DNA from: Pseudomonadota bacterium
Lineage (GTDB): Bacteria > Pseudomonadota > Alphaproteobacteria > Rhizobiales > Devosiaceae
Length of the DNA stretch: 64,000 nt
Assembly (NCBI GenBank): GCA_023391095.1
Contig: JAEWBN010000022.1
Coordinates: forward strand, 453,698-517,697
Reading direction: 5' to 3'
Positions 1 through 7,596 of this stretch are shown piece by piece (the stretch's first letter is position 1; each line of letters starts with the position of its first letter). The notes under the pieces were generated by a model. The model saw only the letters and a list, made by a program, of their open reading frames with translations, did not search any database and had not been told where the DNA came from. The translations under genes and the position numbers were made by a program.

Positions 1-2
1 TC

Positions 3-47
3 CATTCGCGTCGGGCCTACCATCAGCTGGACAAGAAGCGCCGCTGA
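3..47 (+). CDS. C-terminal tail of an upstream gene (partial, uncertain)
   Basis: A rightward frame enters from the left edge and stops at 45-47, about 22 bases before a strong hairpin terminator, which is a normal distance for the end of a gene. The tail is short and basic and ends in the residues DKKRR. A second frame, ending at 68-70, would also precede the hairpin. Fourteen residues are too few to name a family, so only the presence of a gene ending here is proposed. Confidence 0.25.
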   Translation, partial: HSRRAYHQLDKKRR

Positions 48-69
48 TTGCAGCCGCACCATCCGAATA

Positions 70-95
70 AAAAGGGCGCCCGCAGGCGCCCTTTT
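70..95. terminator. Bidirectional intrinsic terminator
   Basis: An inverted repeat of AAAGGGCGCC and GGCGCCCTTT closes on a four-base loop (CGCA), with A-runs on the left and T-runs on the right. It can therefore end transcription of the gene entering from the left and of the leftward esterase gene that stops at 101. Confidence 0.8.
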
Positions 96-100
96 CGTTT

Positions 101-1162
101 CTACTCGAATTCGAGATGTTCGCCAAAGAAGGGCAGGACATGATCCTGCAGGCGGAAGCCGAGCTCGCTGGTGTGATCGCCTTCATAGAGATCGAAAGAG
201 TGATCGATGTCGTAGGCGGCAAGCGCGTCGCTTAGTTCCTTGGCGCCCACCGCGGCGCGGTCGTCATCGCCCACGTCAATAGCAATAGCGGTGTAGCGCT
301 CGAACTGGTCGACATACTGGTCGAGCAGGGTGATGCTGTTATTGGCCGCCCATTTGGCTGCAACCGCCTCATTGAGCGTGTCCCCGTCATAGGGGAGGTC
401 CAGATAAAGCGGAGCATTGTTGGGATTGGGCGACCAGGCCGCAGCACGGGCCAGGGCTGACCGCGCCTCGATTCCGATATCCTCTGCGGCATCGGGCCCG
501 GTCAGAGCGGCGATCTCGGCCTGGGCTTCCTCGCTGAGGGGCGCCGGACCGGTCGACACGCCGCCACCGGCGCTCATTACATAGAGTGCACTGAACACAT
601 CGGCATGTTTCATGCCGATCCGGGTGGCGCCATAGCCGCCCATGGAATGCCCGACCAGACCACGGCTCTCGCGCTCGGGAATGGTGCGATAGTTCTCGTC
701 GATATAGGCGACGACGTCCTTAGCAATGAAATGCTCGAAATTGCCGGTCGTCTTGGAGCTCGAATACATCGAGCCGTAATAGCGGTTCCAGGACGTGGGG
801 AAGACCACGATCATTTCCGGCGTGCCATTGGCAAAGGCGCCTTCAATCGTCTGCGGCGCATGGACTTCCTGCATCCACTGCTCGGCGCCGATCCAGTAGC
901 CGTGCAGGGCATATACCACCGGGTAGTGCCGGCCGCTGTCTTCCTCATAGCTCGGCGGCAGCACGACGAAAACGTCGCGGTCGGCCGGCTCGCCCATGAG
1001 ATTGCCCTCAATGGAGGGGCTGAAAATGGAGATTTTCTCGACGGTGGCCGGTTGGGCCCCTTCGACGGGGTCGGGACGTTTTGTATCCACTTGAGCAAGC
1101 ACCGGAACAGACAAAGCAAGGGACGCAACAAGAGCCCCCGCGAGCGAACGCAGGATGAGCAT
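101..1162 (-). CDS. Secreted alpha/beta-hydrolase (esterase D / S-formylglutathione hydrolase-like)
   Basis: A 353-residue protein of the putative-esterase type (Esterase D fold). A signal peptide covers about residues 1-23, so it should act in the periplasm or outside the cell. The nucleophile elbow GHSMG places the catalytic Ser at 173, and the oxyanion-loop region (VVYALHGYW) is near residue 83. A C-terminal GDH motif near residue 330 supplies the probable catalytic His. The start is supported by a GAGGAG ribosome site just upstream. The gene is monocistronic, ends at a terminator, and has a dyad in its promoter region. The substrate is unknown; acyl-ester hydrolysis is inferred from the fold. 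Confidence 0.85.
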   Translation of the reverse strand: MLILRSLAGALVASLALSVPVLAQVDTKRPDPVEGAQPATVEKISIFSPSIEGNLMGEPADRDVFVVLPPSYEEDSGRHYPVVYALHGYWIGAEQWMQEVHAPQTIEGAFANGTPEMIVVFPTSWNRYYGSMYSSSKTTGNFEHFIAKDVVAYIDENYRTIPERESRGLVGHSMGGYGATRIGMKHADVFSALYVMSAGGGVSTGPAPLSEEAQAEIAALTGPDAAEDIGIEARSALARAAAWSPNPNNAPLYLDLPYDGDTLNEAVAAKWAANNSITLLDQYVDQFERYTAIAIDVGDDDRAAVGAKELSDALAAYDIDHSFDLYEGDHTSELGFRLQDHVLPFFGEHLEFE

Positions 1163-1185
1163 TTCAATATTCTCCTCGTTTGAAA

Positions 1186-1216
1186 TATCTGGCGTTTATT
1201 ATGTGATTTCCAGATA
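1186..1216. promoter_or_regulatory. Inverted repeat upstream of the esterase gene
   Basis: TATCTGG at 1186-1192 is repeated inverted as CCAGATA at 1210-1216, so the centres lie about two helical turns apart. The repeat sits just upstream of the leftward esterase gene in AT-rich DNA, where an operator would be expected. No regulator lies nearby, so this is only a candidate site. The rest of 1217-1349 shows nothing that I can name. Confidence 0.3.
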
Positions 1217-1349
1217 CGTATCAGACTAGGTGAATCGAATTTGACGTCAAGGCGTTAAATGATCACAATTTGACTGACCCAGGCGCGTGCAGCGTCATCG
1301 CAGAAGAGTATTTCATCTCTTAGGATATATATCGCGCAAATACCCAAGT

Positions 1350-2642
1350 TCAGGGTAGAGCGATTTCCACACGGAGACCTTCGTCTTCCCGGGCGCGGGA
1401 GCGAATGACGATCTGTCCGCGATGGCGCTGAATGATGTGCTTGACGATCGCAAGGCCCAGACCCGTGCCTTTTTTCTTGCGGCTGGTTTCGGCATCAATG
1501 CGGTAGAAGCGCTCGGTCATGCGCGGCACGTGCTCGGGGTCGACGCCGGGACCGTGGTCCACCACGGTGACCTGATAGCGCAGGCCCTGCCTGGCGACCG
1601 GGGCCAGGGTCACATCCACCGTCTCGCCGTTTGCGCCATATTTAATGGCGTTGTCGATGAGGTTCTCGAAGACCTCGTAGAGTTGGCCACGATCCCCGGT
1701 CACCACAACCGGATCGGCCGGCAGATCGAGCACAACCTTGATTTCGGCCTGCTGGGCCTGGGTGGTCAGACCTTCCCGCACTTCGCGCAGCAGGGCTGAG
1801 AGGTCTACCGAGCCGACGGGGCGGACATGCTGATGCATTTCAATGCGCGAAAGGCTGAGCATGTCATCGATCAGCCGGCTCATGCGGTCGGCCTGGACGC
1901 GCATGATGCCGAGAAATTTCTCGCGCGCAGCCGCATCGCGGGCGGCGGGACCGAGCAGGGTGTCGATGAAGCCGATCAATGACGCCAGGGGCGTGCGCAA
2001 TTCGTGGCTCGCATTCGCAATGAAGTCTGAGCGCATGGCATCGACGCGCTTGAGTTCGGTCAGGCTCTGGAAGGTCACCAGCACCTGCCGCTCCTCGTCG
2101 GAGATCCAATCGGTACCGGGGAACCGCAAGGGCGCCACCACGACCTTGTCCCAGGTTTCGGCGGGAAAGGTTTCATGCAGCTCGAACCGGCTGGTCTTGC
2201 CGGTGCGCATGGTGGTTTCGATGGCGGCAAGCAGGTCGGGACTGCGCAGGACCAGCGTCATGATGCGCCCTTCCTGAAGGGCCGGATAAAGACTGGCCGC
2301 CGCCTCGTTGCGATAGGTTACCGTACCGCGCCGGTCGAGCAATACGCCGGGATCGCCCAGCGCATCGACGAGGCCGGCGGCATGCTCGGACGTCATGGCC
2401 ACGCGAGCGCCCTTGTCCACCGTCACGCGCTCAATGACGGTTACGACGGGCAGGGGTAGGAAAGCCAGGCACGCTGCGAGGATGACAAGGCCGATGATGG
2501 CAATGTCCGGCCGCAAGTCGCCGAAGATGACAAAGCCCAGCACGACCGCCGCAATGCCAGCCAGCAAGGGGCCATAGCCGATCAGCCGCGTGAGGGCCGC
2601 TTGGGGCATGCTGAGGTCTGGGCTGGGGTGGTGATCGTCCAT
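1350..2642 (-). CDS. phoR: PhoR-type sensor histidine kinase
   Basis: A membrane sensor kinase. With the ATG at 2642 as start it has 430 residues; the frame extends to a TTG at 2708, but that start would lie next to the PHO-like repeat and has no good ribosome site. Two hydrophobic segments (about 20-40 and 46-66) are followed by a PAS-like region and then a HisKA domain with phospho-acceptor His near 213 (motif SHELRTPL). The HATPase domain shows the N box (NLIDNAIKYG) and the G boxes GPGVD and GTGLGLA. Two membrane spans, PAS, HisKA and HATPase is the PhoR layout. It senses phosphate status in the known family. The usual phoB-pst genes are not in this window, so the assignment rests on architecture. 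Confidence 0.8.
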   Translation of the reverse strand: MDDHHPSPDLSMPQAALTRLIGYGPLLAGIAAVVLGFVIFGDLRPDIAIIGLVILAACLAFLPLPVVTVIERVTVDKGARVAMTSEHAAGLVDALGDPGVLLDRRGTVTYRNEAAASLYPALQEGRIMTLVLRSPDLLAAIETTMRTGKTSRFELHETFPAETWDKVVVAPLRFPGTDWISDEERQVLVTFQSLTELKRVDAMRSDFIANASHELRTPLASLIGFIDTLLGPAARDAAAREKFLGIMRVQADRMSRLIDDMLSLSRIEMHQHVRPVGSVDLSALLREVREGLTTQAQQAEIKVVLDLPADPVVVTGDRGQLYEVFENLIDNAIKYGANGETVDVTLAPVARQGLRYQVTVVDHGPGVDPEHVPRMTERFYRIDAETSRKKKGTGLGLAIVKHIIQRHRGQIVIRSRAREDEGLRVEIALP

Positions 2643-2709
2643 GTCGGGTGGGGGTATCAACTCAAGGACCCGCCACTTGCGCGGGAACCCGCTTTCTAGC
2701 ACGCTCAAG

Positions 2710-2727
2710 ATGACAGTGGAGAGACAG
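2710..2727 (-). promoter_or_regulatory. PHO-box-like direct repeat between phoR and ppk2
   Basis: Read on the minus strand the site is CTGTCTC-TCCA-CTGTCAT: two 7-base half-sites 4 bases apart, as in the PhoB consensus CTGTCAT-N4-CTGTCAT. The second half is perfect and the first matches 5 of 7. It lies about 68 bp upstream of the phoR ATG and directly before the ppk2 GTG, overlapping the ppk2 ribosome site. Confidence 0.55.
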
Positions 2728-2728
2728 T

Positions 2729-3583
2729 GTGACCGACCCCTTCAAAGGCTTCGACATCGACAATCCCGAGCTCCCGAGGGCCATCAACAAGGCCGCCCTC
2801 ACCTCGGGCAACTTCCCCTATGCCGAAAAGCTCGACGATGATGAGTATGACACGCAGATGTATGCGCTGCAAAAGCAACTCGTGCTGCATCAGGCGCATA
2901 TGGCCAAGGCGGGCACGCGCACCATCATCATATTCGAAGGGCGCGACGCCGCCGGCAAGGGCGGCACGATCAAGCGGTTCCTCGAAAACCTCAACCCGCG
3001 CTACAACCTCATTGCCGCGCTGCCCAAGCCCAACGACCGGGAGCGCACGCAGTGGTATTTCCAGCGTTATATCGACTGGCTCCCCGCGGCCGGGGAAATG
3101 GTGCTGTTTGACCGCTCCTGGTACAACCGCGCGGGCGTCGAGCCGGTCATGGGCTTTTGCACGCCCGAACAGACCGAACAGTTCCTGGATGAGGCGCCGG
3201 AGTTTGAAAAGCGCCTCACCAATGACGGCATCAAGATTTTCAAATTCTGGCTTTCAATCGGGCGGGAAATGCAGCTCAAACGCTTCCACGACCGCCGGCA
3301 TGATCCGCTCAAGACCTGGAAACTGTCACCGGTCGATCTCGAAGCGTTGGACAAGTGGGATGCCTATTCGGCCGCGCGCGACCGGATGCTGAAGCGCACC
3401 GACAGCAAACACGCGCCCTGGACCGTCATCCGCGCCAATGACAAGAACCGCCTCCGCCTCAATGCCATCCGCACCGTGCTGCACGGGCTCGACTACGAGG
3501 GCAAGGACAAGGACGAAATCGGCAAGATCGACCGAGAGATCGTGCTGAGCGCCAAGGAGTTCTTAGAGATCGAGGGGGAGTAG
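2729..3583 (+). CDS. ppk2: Polyphosphate kinase 2
   Basis: A 284-residue cytosolic kinase of the PPK2 family, which transfers phosphate between polyphosphate and nucleotides. The Walker A-like loop GRDAAGKGG is at 71-79. The Walker B/lid region, with FDRSWYNR at about 127-134, is typical of one-domain PPK2 enzymes. Length matches the family. The start is a GTG with GGAGAG upstream. The gene is divergent from phoR and shares its regulatory region, which suggests coupling to phosphate supply. The preferred nucleotide (ADP or GDP) cannot be read from the sequence. Confidence 0.92.
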   Translation: MTDPFKGFDIDNPELPRAINKAALTSGNFPYAEKLDDDEYDTQMYALQKQLVLHQAHMAKAGTRTIIIFEGRDAAGKGGTIKRFLENLNPRYNLIAALPKPNDRERTQWYFQRYIDWLPAAGEMVLFDRSWYNRAGVEPVMGFCTPEQTEQFLDEAPEFEKRLTNDGIKIFKFWLSIGREMQLKRFHDRRHDPLKTWKLSPVDLEALDKWDAYSAARDRMLKRTDSKHAPWTVIRANDKNRLRLNAIRTVLHGLDYEGKDKDEIGKIDREIVLSAKEFLEIEGE

Positions 3584-3602
3584 GCGCCAAGGCGCCTACT
3601 CC
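3577..3602. terminator. Convergent hairpin between ppk2 and the aminopeptidase gene
   Basis: A perfect 12-bp stem (GGAGTAGGCGCC with its complement) closes on AA. It overlaps the ppk2 stop codon and sits between two convergent genes, so it probably serves both. There is no long T-run. Confidence 0.6.
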
Positions 3603-3610
3603 GTTCCTAA

Positions 3611-4858
3611 TCAGACGTCGAAGGCCCATTCGCCCTTGCGCATGACCGGCTCCACGGTGCCATCGGCATGCACGCCGTCGATATCGACCTGGTCCGAACC
3701 GATCATCCAGTCGATGTGGATGAGGCTCTTGTTGCCGCCCTGCGCATAAATCTGGTCGGGGCTCAGTTCCTTGCCGTTTTCGAAACAGTCGGCATAGCAC
3801 TGGCCCATGGCGATGTGGCACGAAGCGTTTTCGTCGTAGAGCGTGTTGTAGAAGAGGATGCCGGACGCCGAGATCGGCGAGGAGTGGGGCACGAGGGCCA
3901 CTTCGCCCAAGCGCCGCGCGCCTTCATCGGTGTCGAGCACCTTGCCGAACACGTCCTGGCCCTTGGTCGCTTTAAGCTCGACCAGGCGCCCTTCCTCGAA
4001 CCGCGCCTGAATGTTCTCTATCAGTGTGCCGTTGTGGCTGAGCGGCTTGGTCGCGGCAACGGTGCCCTCGACGCGCAGGCGATGGGGCGTAGTGAACACT
4101 TCCTCGGTCGGAATATTGGGATTGCAGGTGACGCCATTCTTGGCTTCGGACGCGCCGCCCTTCCAGCGGTGGCCATCGGCCAGACCCACGGTGAGATCCG
4201 TGCCGGGGCCGGTATATTTTAGTGCGGCGAACTTCTTGCCGTTGAGCCAGGTCCAGCGCGCCTTGAGATTGGCATTGTGCGCTTTCCAGGCGGCAATGGG
4301 ATCGTCCTGGTCGACGCGGCTGGCCTTGAAGATGGCGGCGGCCAGCTTGGCGACGGCAACGTCTTCGGGTTCGTTGGGGAAGACCAGCTTGGCCCAGTTG
4401 GGGGTCGGGTAGGAAACGATGTTCCAGTTGATGTCGAAGCCGGTGATCAGCTCCAGGGCCGGGCGATAGGCCGCCGAATTGGCGCGGTTGGCGCGCGACA
4501 CCTTATCGGGGTCCTCATTGGCGAGCATCATCGGGTTATCGCCGGATATGGCGAGCCGCGCGGCATTGTTCTTGAAGGCCTCGGCCATGCCCGCGTAGAG
4601 CCAGGACGCGGAACGATCAAAGCTTGCATCCTTGGCGTGGCGGAAGCGAGAGAGGGTGGCTTCCTCGTCGGAATAAATGGTGGTCACCAGGCCCGCGCCG
4701 GCCTTGTAGGCATGCTCGGTGATGCGGCGCACGAGGGGCGCAGCCGTCATCGGGGCGGTGATGATGAGGTCCTGCCCTTCAGCCAGTTGCAGGCCAACCT
4801 TGATGGCGACTTCGCCGAGTTTGTCGAGCTTGATGGGATCAATGGGCGTGGTGCTCAC
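3611..4858 (-). CDS. M29-family metallo-aminopeptidase
   Basis: A 415-residue cytosolic aminopeptidase of the AmpS / aminopeptidase T family. The five metal ligands of the family fit here as Glu near 253 (PTEEV), Glu 319 (GEVAL), His 348 (ASCHI), and His 381 and Asp 383 (IHIDW). These are within a few positions of the numbers known for the Thermus and Staphylococcus enzymes. The start is a GTG with AGAGG nine bases upstream; an in-frame ATG at 4930 would add 24 residues with no family resemblance. It removes N-terminal residues from peptides. The gene stands alone. Confidence 0.9.
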   Translation of the reverse strand: MSTTPIDPIKLDKLGEVAIKVGLQLAEGQDLIITAPMTAAPLVRRITEHAYKAGAGLVTTIYSDEEATLSRFRHAKDASFDRSASWLYAGMAEAFKNNAARLAISGDNPMMLANEDPDKVSRANRANSAAYRPALELITGFDINWNIVSYPTPNWAKLVFPNEPEDVAVAKLAAAIFKASRVDQDDPIAAWKAHNANLKARWTWLNGKKFAALKYTGPGTDLTVGLADGHRWKGGASEAKNGVTCNPNIPTEEVFTTPHRLRVEGTVAATKPLSHNGTLIENIQARFEEGRLVELKATKGQDVFGKVLDTDEGARRLGEVALVPHSSPISASGILFYNTLYDENASCHIAMGQCYADCFENGKELSPDQIYAQGGNKSLIHIDWMIGSDQVDIDGVHADGTVEPVMRKGEWAFDV

Positions 4859-4944
4859 GGGCGTCTGCCTCTTTTGGGTTTGAATCGAGGGGGAGCCTAT
4901 CGCCGCCCAACCCGAGGCGCCACCCGGCAAAATCGTAAAAATGC

Positions 4945-4958
4945 TTGACCTTGATCAA
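4945..4958. promoter_or_regulatory. FNR/FixK-type anaerobox
   Basis: TTGACCTTGATCAA fits the TTGAY-N4-RTCAA consensus bound by FNR, FnrN and FixK proteins, with both TTGA and TCAA half-sites intact. It lies 57 bp before the start of a small membrane peptide gene (5015), a spacing that leaves room for a promoter with the box centred near -41.5. Confidence 0.6.
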
Positions 4959-5014
4959 AGTTGGCGGCGCAGCGCGGCGCGACAACAAAGCCACATCAAC
5001 CGGAGGCTTTGACC

Positions 5015-5137
5015 ATGACCACCACACTCTTTATCGCCGCCATCGTCGCCATCTTCTGCACCTTTGGTGGCGCCTTGGCCTATGCCCAGTTCGCCACACG
5101 CGGCATTGTTGCGCCGGGCGCGCGCCAGCCGGACTGA
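5015..5137 (+). CDS. 40-residue single-span membrane peptide
   Basis: A complete small ORF with a strong ribosome site (GGAGG, then seven bases, then ATG). Residues 4-25 form one hydrophobic helix (starting LFIAAIVAIF), followed by a short polar tail ending in ARQPD. This suggests an inner-membrane peptide with a cytosolic or periplasmic C-terminus. The anaerobox just upstream predicts expression at low oxygen. I know of similar short unnamed membrane proteins in Rhizobiales but no function for them. The ORF is real on the evidence of ribosome site, composition and promoter context. Confidence 0.65.
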   Translation: MTTTLFIAAIVAIFCTFGGALAYAQFATRGIVAPGARQPD

Positions 5138-5273
5138 GCGATTTCCCGGCCGCGCAATGGGGCATGCGCGACCGGTTCGGCCGAGCCAGGCCCGATCGCT
5201 CCAGCGCCACGCCGGGAGGAGTGTGGCGCCAAAGCACCACGAATGAGCGACTGGCCAAATTGGCATTGGCAAG

Positions 5274-5303
5274 GGCGAACGGTTTGGATACAAACCGTTC
5301 GCC
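5274..5303. terminator. Perfect 13-bp hairpin with GATA loop
   Basis: GGCGAACGGTTTG pairs perfectly with its inverted copy across a GATA loop. It is followed by CTTCATTTTC, a weak T-rich tail. It may be an intrinsic terminator of the transcript coming from 5015, or a large dyad operator for the downstream exporter; the sequence does not decide. Confidence 0.5.
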
Positions 5304-5334
5304 GCTTCATTTTCAAGAACAAGGGAGGCGTTGA

Positions 5335-5382
5335 ATGACAGCATTCATGAGCGTTTCCCCGGCGGGCACGCACCGACATTAG
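5335..5382 (+). CDS. Possible 15-residue leader peptide
   Basis: An ATG preceded by AAGGGAGG at ideal spacing opens a 15-codon ORF ending in residues GTHRH and TAG. It lies between two hairpins upstream of an ABC exporter gene, the position of a translational attenuation leader. No homologue is known to me, and the ORF is short enough to be chance apart from its strong ribosome site. Confidence 0.35.
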   Translation: MTAFMSVSPAGTHRH

Positions 5383-5448
5383 GTCCTGCTCCCCGCGGCC
5401 CTGGGGCAACCCGACAACCGGCCGCATCACGGTTTTCCCGTTTTCTCC

Positions 5449-5493
5449 GCAATAGACAGGCACCCGCAAGTGCGTCCGCTGTCGCTCTATTGC
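5449..5493 (+). ncRNA. Bulged hairpin in the exporter leader
   Basis: GCAATAG (5449-5455) pairs with CTATTGC (5487-5493), ACAG (5456-5459) with CTGT (5479-5482), and GCAC (5460-5463) with GTGC (5470-5473). This gives a three-part stem with asymmetric bulges about 50 bases before the exporter start. It could be a cis-regulatory RNA. No listed riboswitch class was recognised. Confidence 0.35.
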
Positions 5494-5545
5494 CCCCAAA
5501 ATATCTGATGGAACCGGCTGCCGGAGAACGGCGCCGGGCAAGACA

Positions 5546-7342
5546 ATGAGTCGCAAGAAGCTCGATTTTCGCGCCGATGCTTTCCGCAACGTGCTCGGCT
5601 TTACCTTTACCCATTGGCGAGGACAGCCCTGGCGTATCGCGGCGATCACCGCCCTCGTGATGGGGGCAACTTTGGCCGAGGCGCTGAGCCCCCTCTTTGC
5701 GGGACGACTGGTGGACGCTGTCGGCGCCGGCGGCAACGATGCCATGGCCGCTGCGATCACGGCCTTCCTCACCATGTCCGTGCTGTATCTCAGTTCGGTC
5801 GTGTTGCGGCAGTTCGCGTTTCTCAACATCATCGCGCTCACCCTAAAGATGATGAGCGAGATCGCCGCCAGCGCCTTTCATCGGGTGCAGCGGTTTTCGA
5901 CCGACTGGCATGCCAACAGCTTTGCCGGTTCCACCGTGCGCAAGATCACGCGCGGCATGTGGGCGCTCGACCTGCTCAACGACACACTGCTGATCGCCCT
6001 CCTGCCCTCAACCGTCATGCTGGTGGGTGCAACGATTATCCTGGGGTCCTACTGGCCCATCATGGGCGCGCTGGTTGGCGTCGGGTCGCTGATCTACATC
6101 GGCGTGACGGTTACGCTATCGACCGGCTTTGTCGCGCCGGCGGCAACGCTGGCCAATGCCTGGGACACCCGCATGGGCGGCGCGCTCGCGGATGCCGTGA
6201 GCTGCAACTCCGTGGTCAAGGCGTTTGGCGCCGAAACGCGCGAGGAAAGCCGTCTCAAGGGCGTCATCTCCAAGTGGGACAGCCGCACCCGCCGCACCTG
6301 GAAGCGCGGCACGCTCAATGGTGGCGTGCAGGGGCTGATGATGGTCATCATGCAGACGGCCATTCTGGGCCTCGTGCTCTATCTCTGGTCGGTGGGACAG
6401 GCCACGCCCGGCGATATCGCCTTTGTGCTCAGCATGTTCTTCCTGCTGTCGGGACACCTGCGCGACGTGGGCCAGCACATCCGCAACCTGCAGCGCTCGG
6501 TCAATGACATGGAGGAGCTGGTCAATCTCTATGCCCAGGATCTGGGGATCGAGGATGAAAAGGGCGCGACGCCCATCGCCATTACCGAAGGCGCCATCGC
6601 CTTCAACAACGTGACCTTCCAGTACGGCGCCCACCCGACCCCGCTCTACCGCGACTTCTCGGTCACCATCCAGCCAGGCGAGCGGGTTGGGCTTGTGGGC
6701 CATTCGGGTTCGGGCAAGACGACATTCGTCAAGCTGATCCAGCGCCTCTACGACCTCAAGGACGGCACCATCACGATTGACGGGCAGGATATTTCTCGGG
6801 TGCAGCAGGCCTCCCTGCGCAGTCAGATTGCCATCGTGCAGCAGGAACCCATCCTGTTTCACCGCACGCTGGCCGAGAACATCGCCTATGCCCGGCCCGG
6901 CGCGAGCCGCGGGGAGATCATCGAGGCGGCCCGGCAGGCCAATGCGCATGATTTCATCATGGAATTGCCCAAGGGCTACGAGACCATGGTGGGCGAGCGC
7001 GGCGTCAAGCTATCGGGTGGCGAGCGCCAGCGTGTCGCGATTGCCCGGGCTTTCCTCGCCGATGCGCCCATCTTGATCCTCGACGAGGCGACGTCCAGTC
7101 TCGACAGCGAAAGCGAAGTCATGATCCAGGAGGCCATGGAGCGACTGATGGAGGGCCGGACCACCCTCGTCATCGCTCATCGCCTTTCCACTGTGCGCGC
7201 ACTCGACCGGCTTCTGGTCTTCGACAAGGGCACGATCATCGAAGAGGGCAATCACGAAGCCCTGATCCGGCTCAATGGCGGCACCTATCGCCGCCTGTTC
7301 GAGCGCCAGGCGCTCGAATTGACCAAGGGTCTTGTAGCTTAA
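5546..7342 (+). CDS. ABC exporter, fused permease-ATPase (MsbA/multidrug type)
   Basis: A 598-residue half-transporter that should work as a homodimer. Residues about 25-320 hold six membrane helices. The ATPase domain follows, with Walker A GHSGSGKTT near 385, the signature LSGGERQR near 490, Walker B ILILDEATSSLD near 510 and the switch His in IAHRLST. All catalytic residues are intact. It exports a lipid, drug or peptide; the substrate cannot be read from sequence. It is transcribed alone behind an unusually long structured leader and ends at a strong terminator. Confidence 0.88.
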   Translation: MSRKKLDFRADAFRNVLGFTFTHWRGQPWRIAAITALVMGATLAEALSPLFAGRLVDAVGAGGNDAMAAAITAFLTMSVLYLSSVVLRQFAFLNIIALTLKMMSEIAASAFHRVQRFSTDWHANSFAGSTVRKITRGMWALDLLNDTLLIALLPSTVMLVGATIILGSYWPIMGALVGVGSLIYIGVTVTLSTGFVAPAATLANAWDTRMGGALADAVSCNSVVKAFGAETREESRLKGVISKWDSRTRRTWKRGTLNGGVQGLMMVIMQTAILGLVLYLWSVGQATPGDIAFVLSMFFLLSGHLRDVGQHIRNLQRSVNDMEELVNLYAQDLGIEDEKGATPIAITEGAIAFNNVTFQYGAHPTPLYRDFSVTIQPGERVGLVGHSGSGKTTFVKLIQRLYDLKDGTITIDGQDISRVQQASLRSQIAIVQQEPILFHRTLAENIAYARPGASRGEIIEAARQANAHDFIMELPKGYETMVGERGVKLSGGERQRVAIARAFLADAPILILDEATSSLDSESEVMIQEAMERLMEGRTTLVIAHRLSTVRALDRLLVFDKGTIIEEGNHEALIRLNGGTYRRLFERQALELTKGLVA

Positions 7343-7344
7343 GC

Positions 7345-7369
7345 AAAGGGCACCCGATGGGTGCCCTTT
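7345..7369. terminator. Bidirectional intrinsic terminator
   Basis: An 11-bp perfect stem (AAAGGGCACCC and its complement) has a GAT loop and a T-run on the right strand. It ends the ABC exporter transcript and probably also the convergent small gene that stops at 7371. Confidence 0.85.
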
Positions 7370-7370
7370 T

Positions 7371-7547
7371 CTAGGATGCGTCGCGGTCTTCTCGTTGGTA
7401 TTCGCGCTTAGTCTCGACCTCGGTCAAGACGCGCTCCGACAGGGTGCGCTGGCGATTGCGCATGATGCCGTAGATCATTCCTGCGGCAAGGATCGCGACG
7501 CCGACCGTGATCACCACCGCCCATATGGCTTGGCCACCAAATTCCAT
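7371..7547 (-). CDS. 58-residue membrane protein
   Basis: One hydrophobic helix (about residues 6-28) is followed by a charged helix rich in Arg, Glu and Lys. The ATG at 7547 has GGAG eight bases upstream and is preferred to the in-frame ATG at 7577. It shows the layout of a small membrane-anchored protein with a cytosolic tail. I do not recognise the family. It lies just after the DUF924 and VOC genes on another transcript. Confidence 0.65.
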   Translation of the reverse strand: MEFGGQAIWAVVITVGVAILAAGMIYGIMRNRQRTLSERVLTEVETKREYQREDRDAS

Positions 7548-7596
7548 CTTGGTTCTCCTTTGCCGGGAAAACGGCAAAGGCGCCGATGGGTTGCCT

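Larger units (their letters stand above)
5138..5545 (+). other. Long non-coding leader region before an ABC exporter
   Basis: This stretch of about 400 bases holds no convincing long gene on either strand. It contains a 13-bp perfect hairpin (5274-5303), a 15-codon ORF with a good ribosome site (5335-5382) and a bulged hairpin (5449-5493), in that order before the exporter ATG. The arrangement resembles an attenuator-type leader, but no known riboswitch core was recognised. Confidence 0.4.

Noticed and set aside
605..1183. 192-residue rightward ORF
   Set aside because: It lies wholly over the esterase gene, has no family features, and its codon pattern is that of an antisense shadow.
5080..5841. 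253-residue leftward ORF over the exporter leader
   Set aside because: It overlaps the start of the ABC exporter by about 300 bases, has an Arg/Pro/Ala-rich random composition and no ribosome site.
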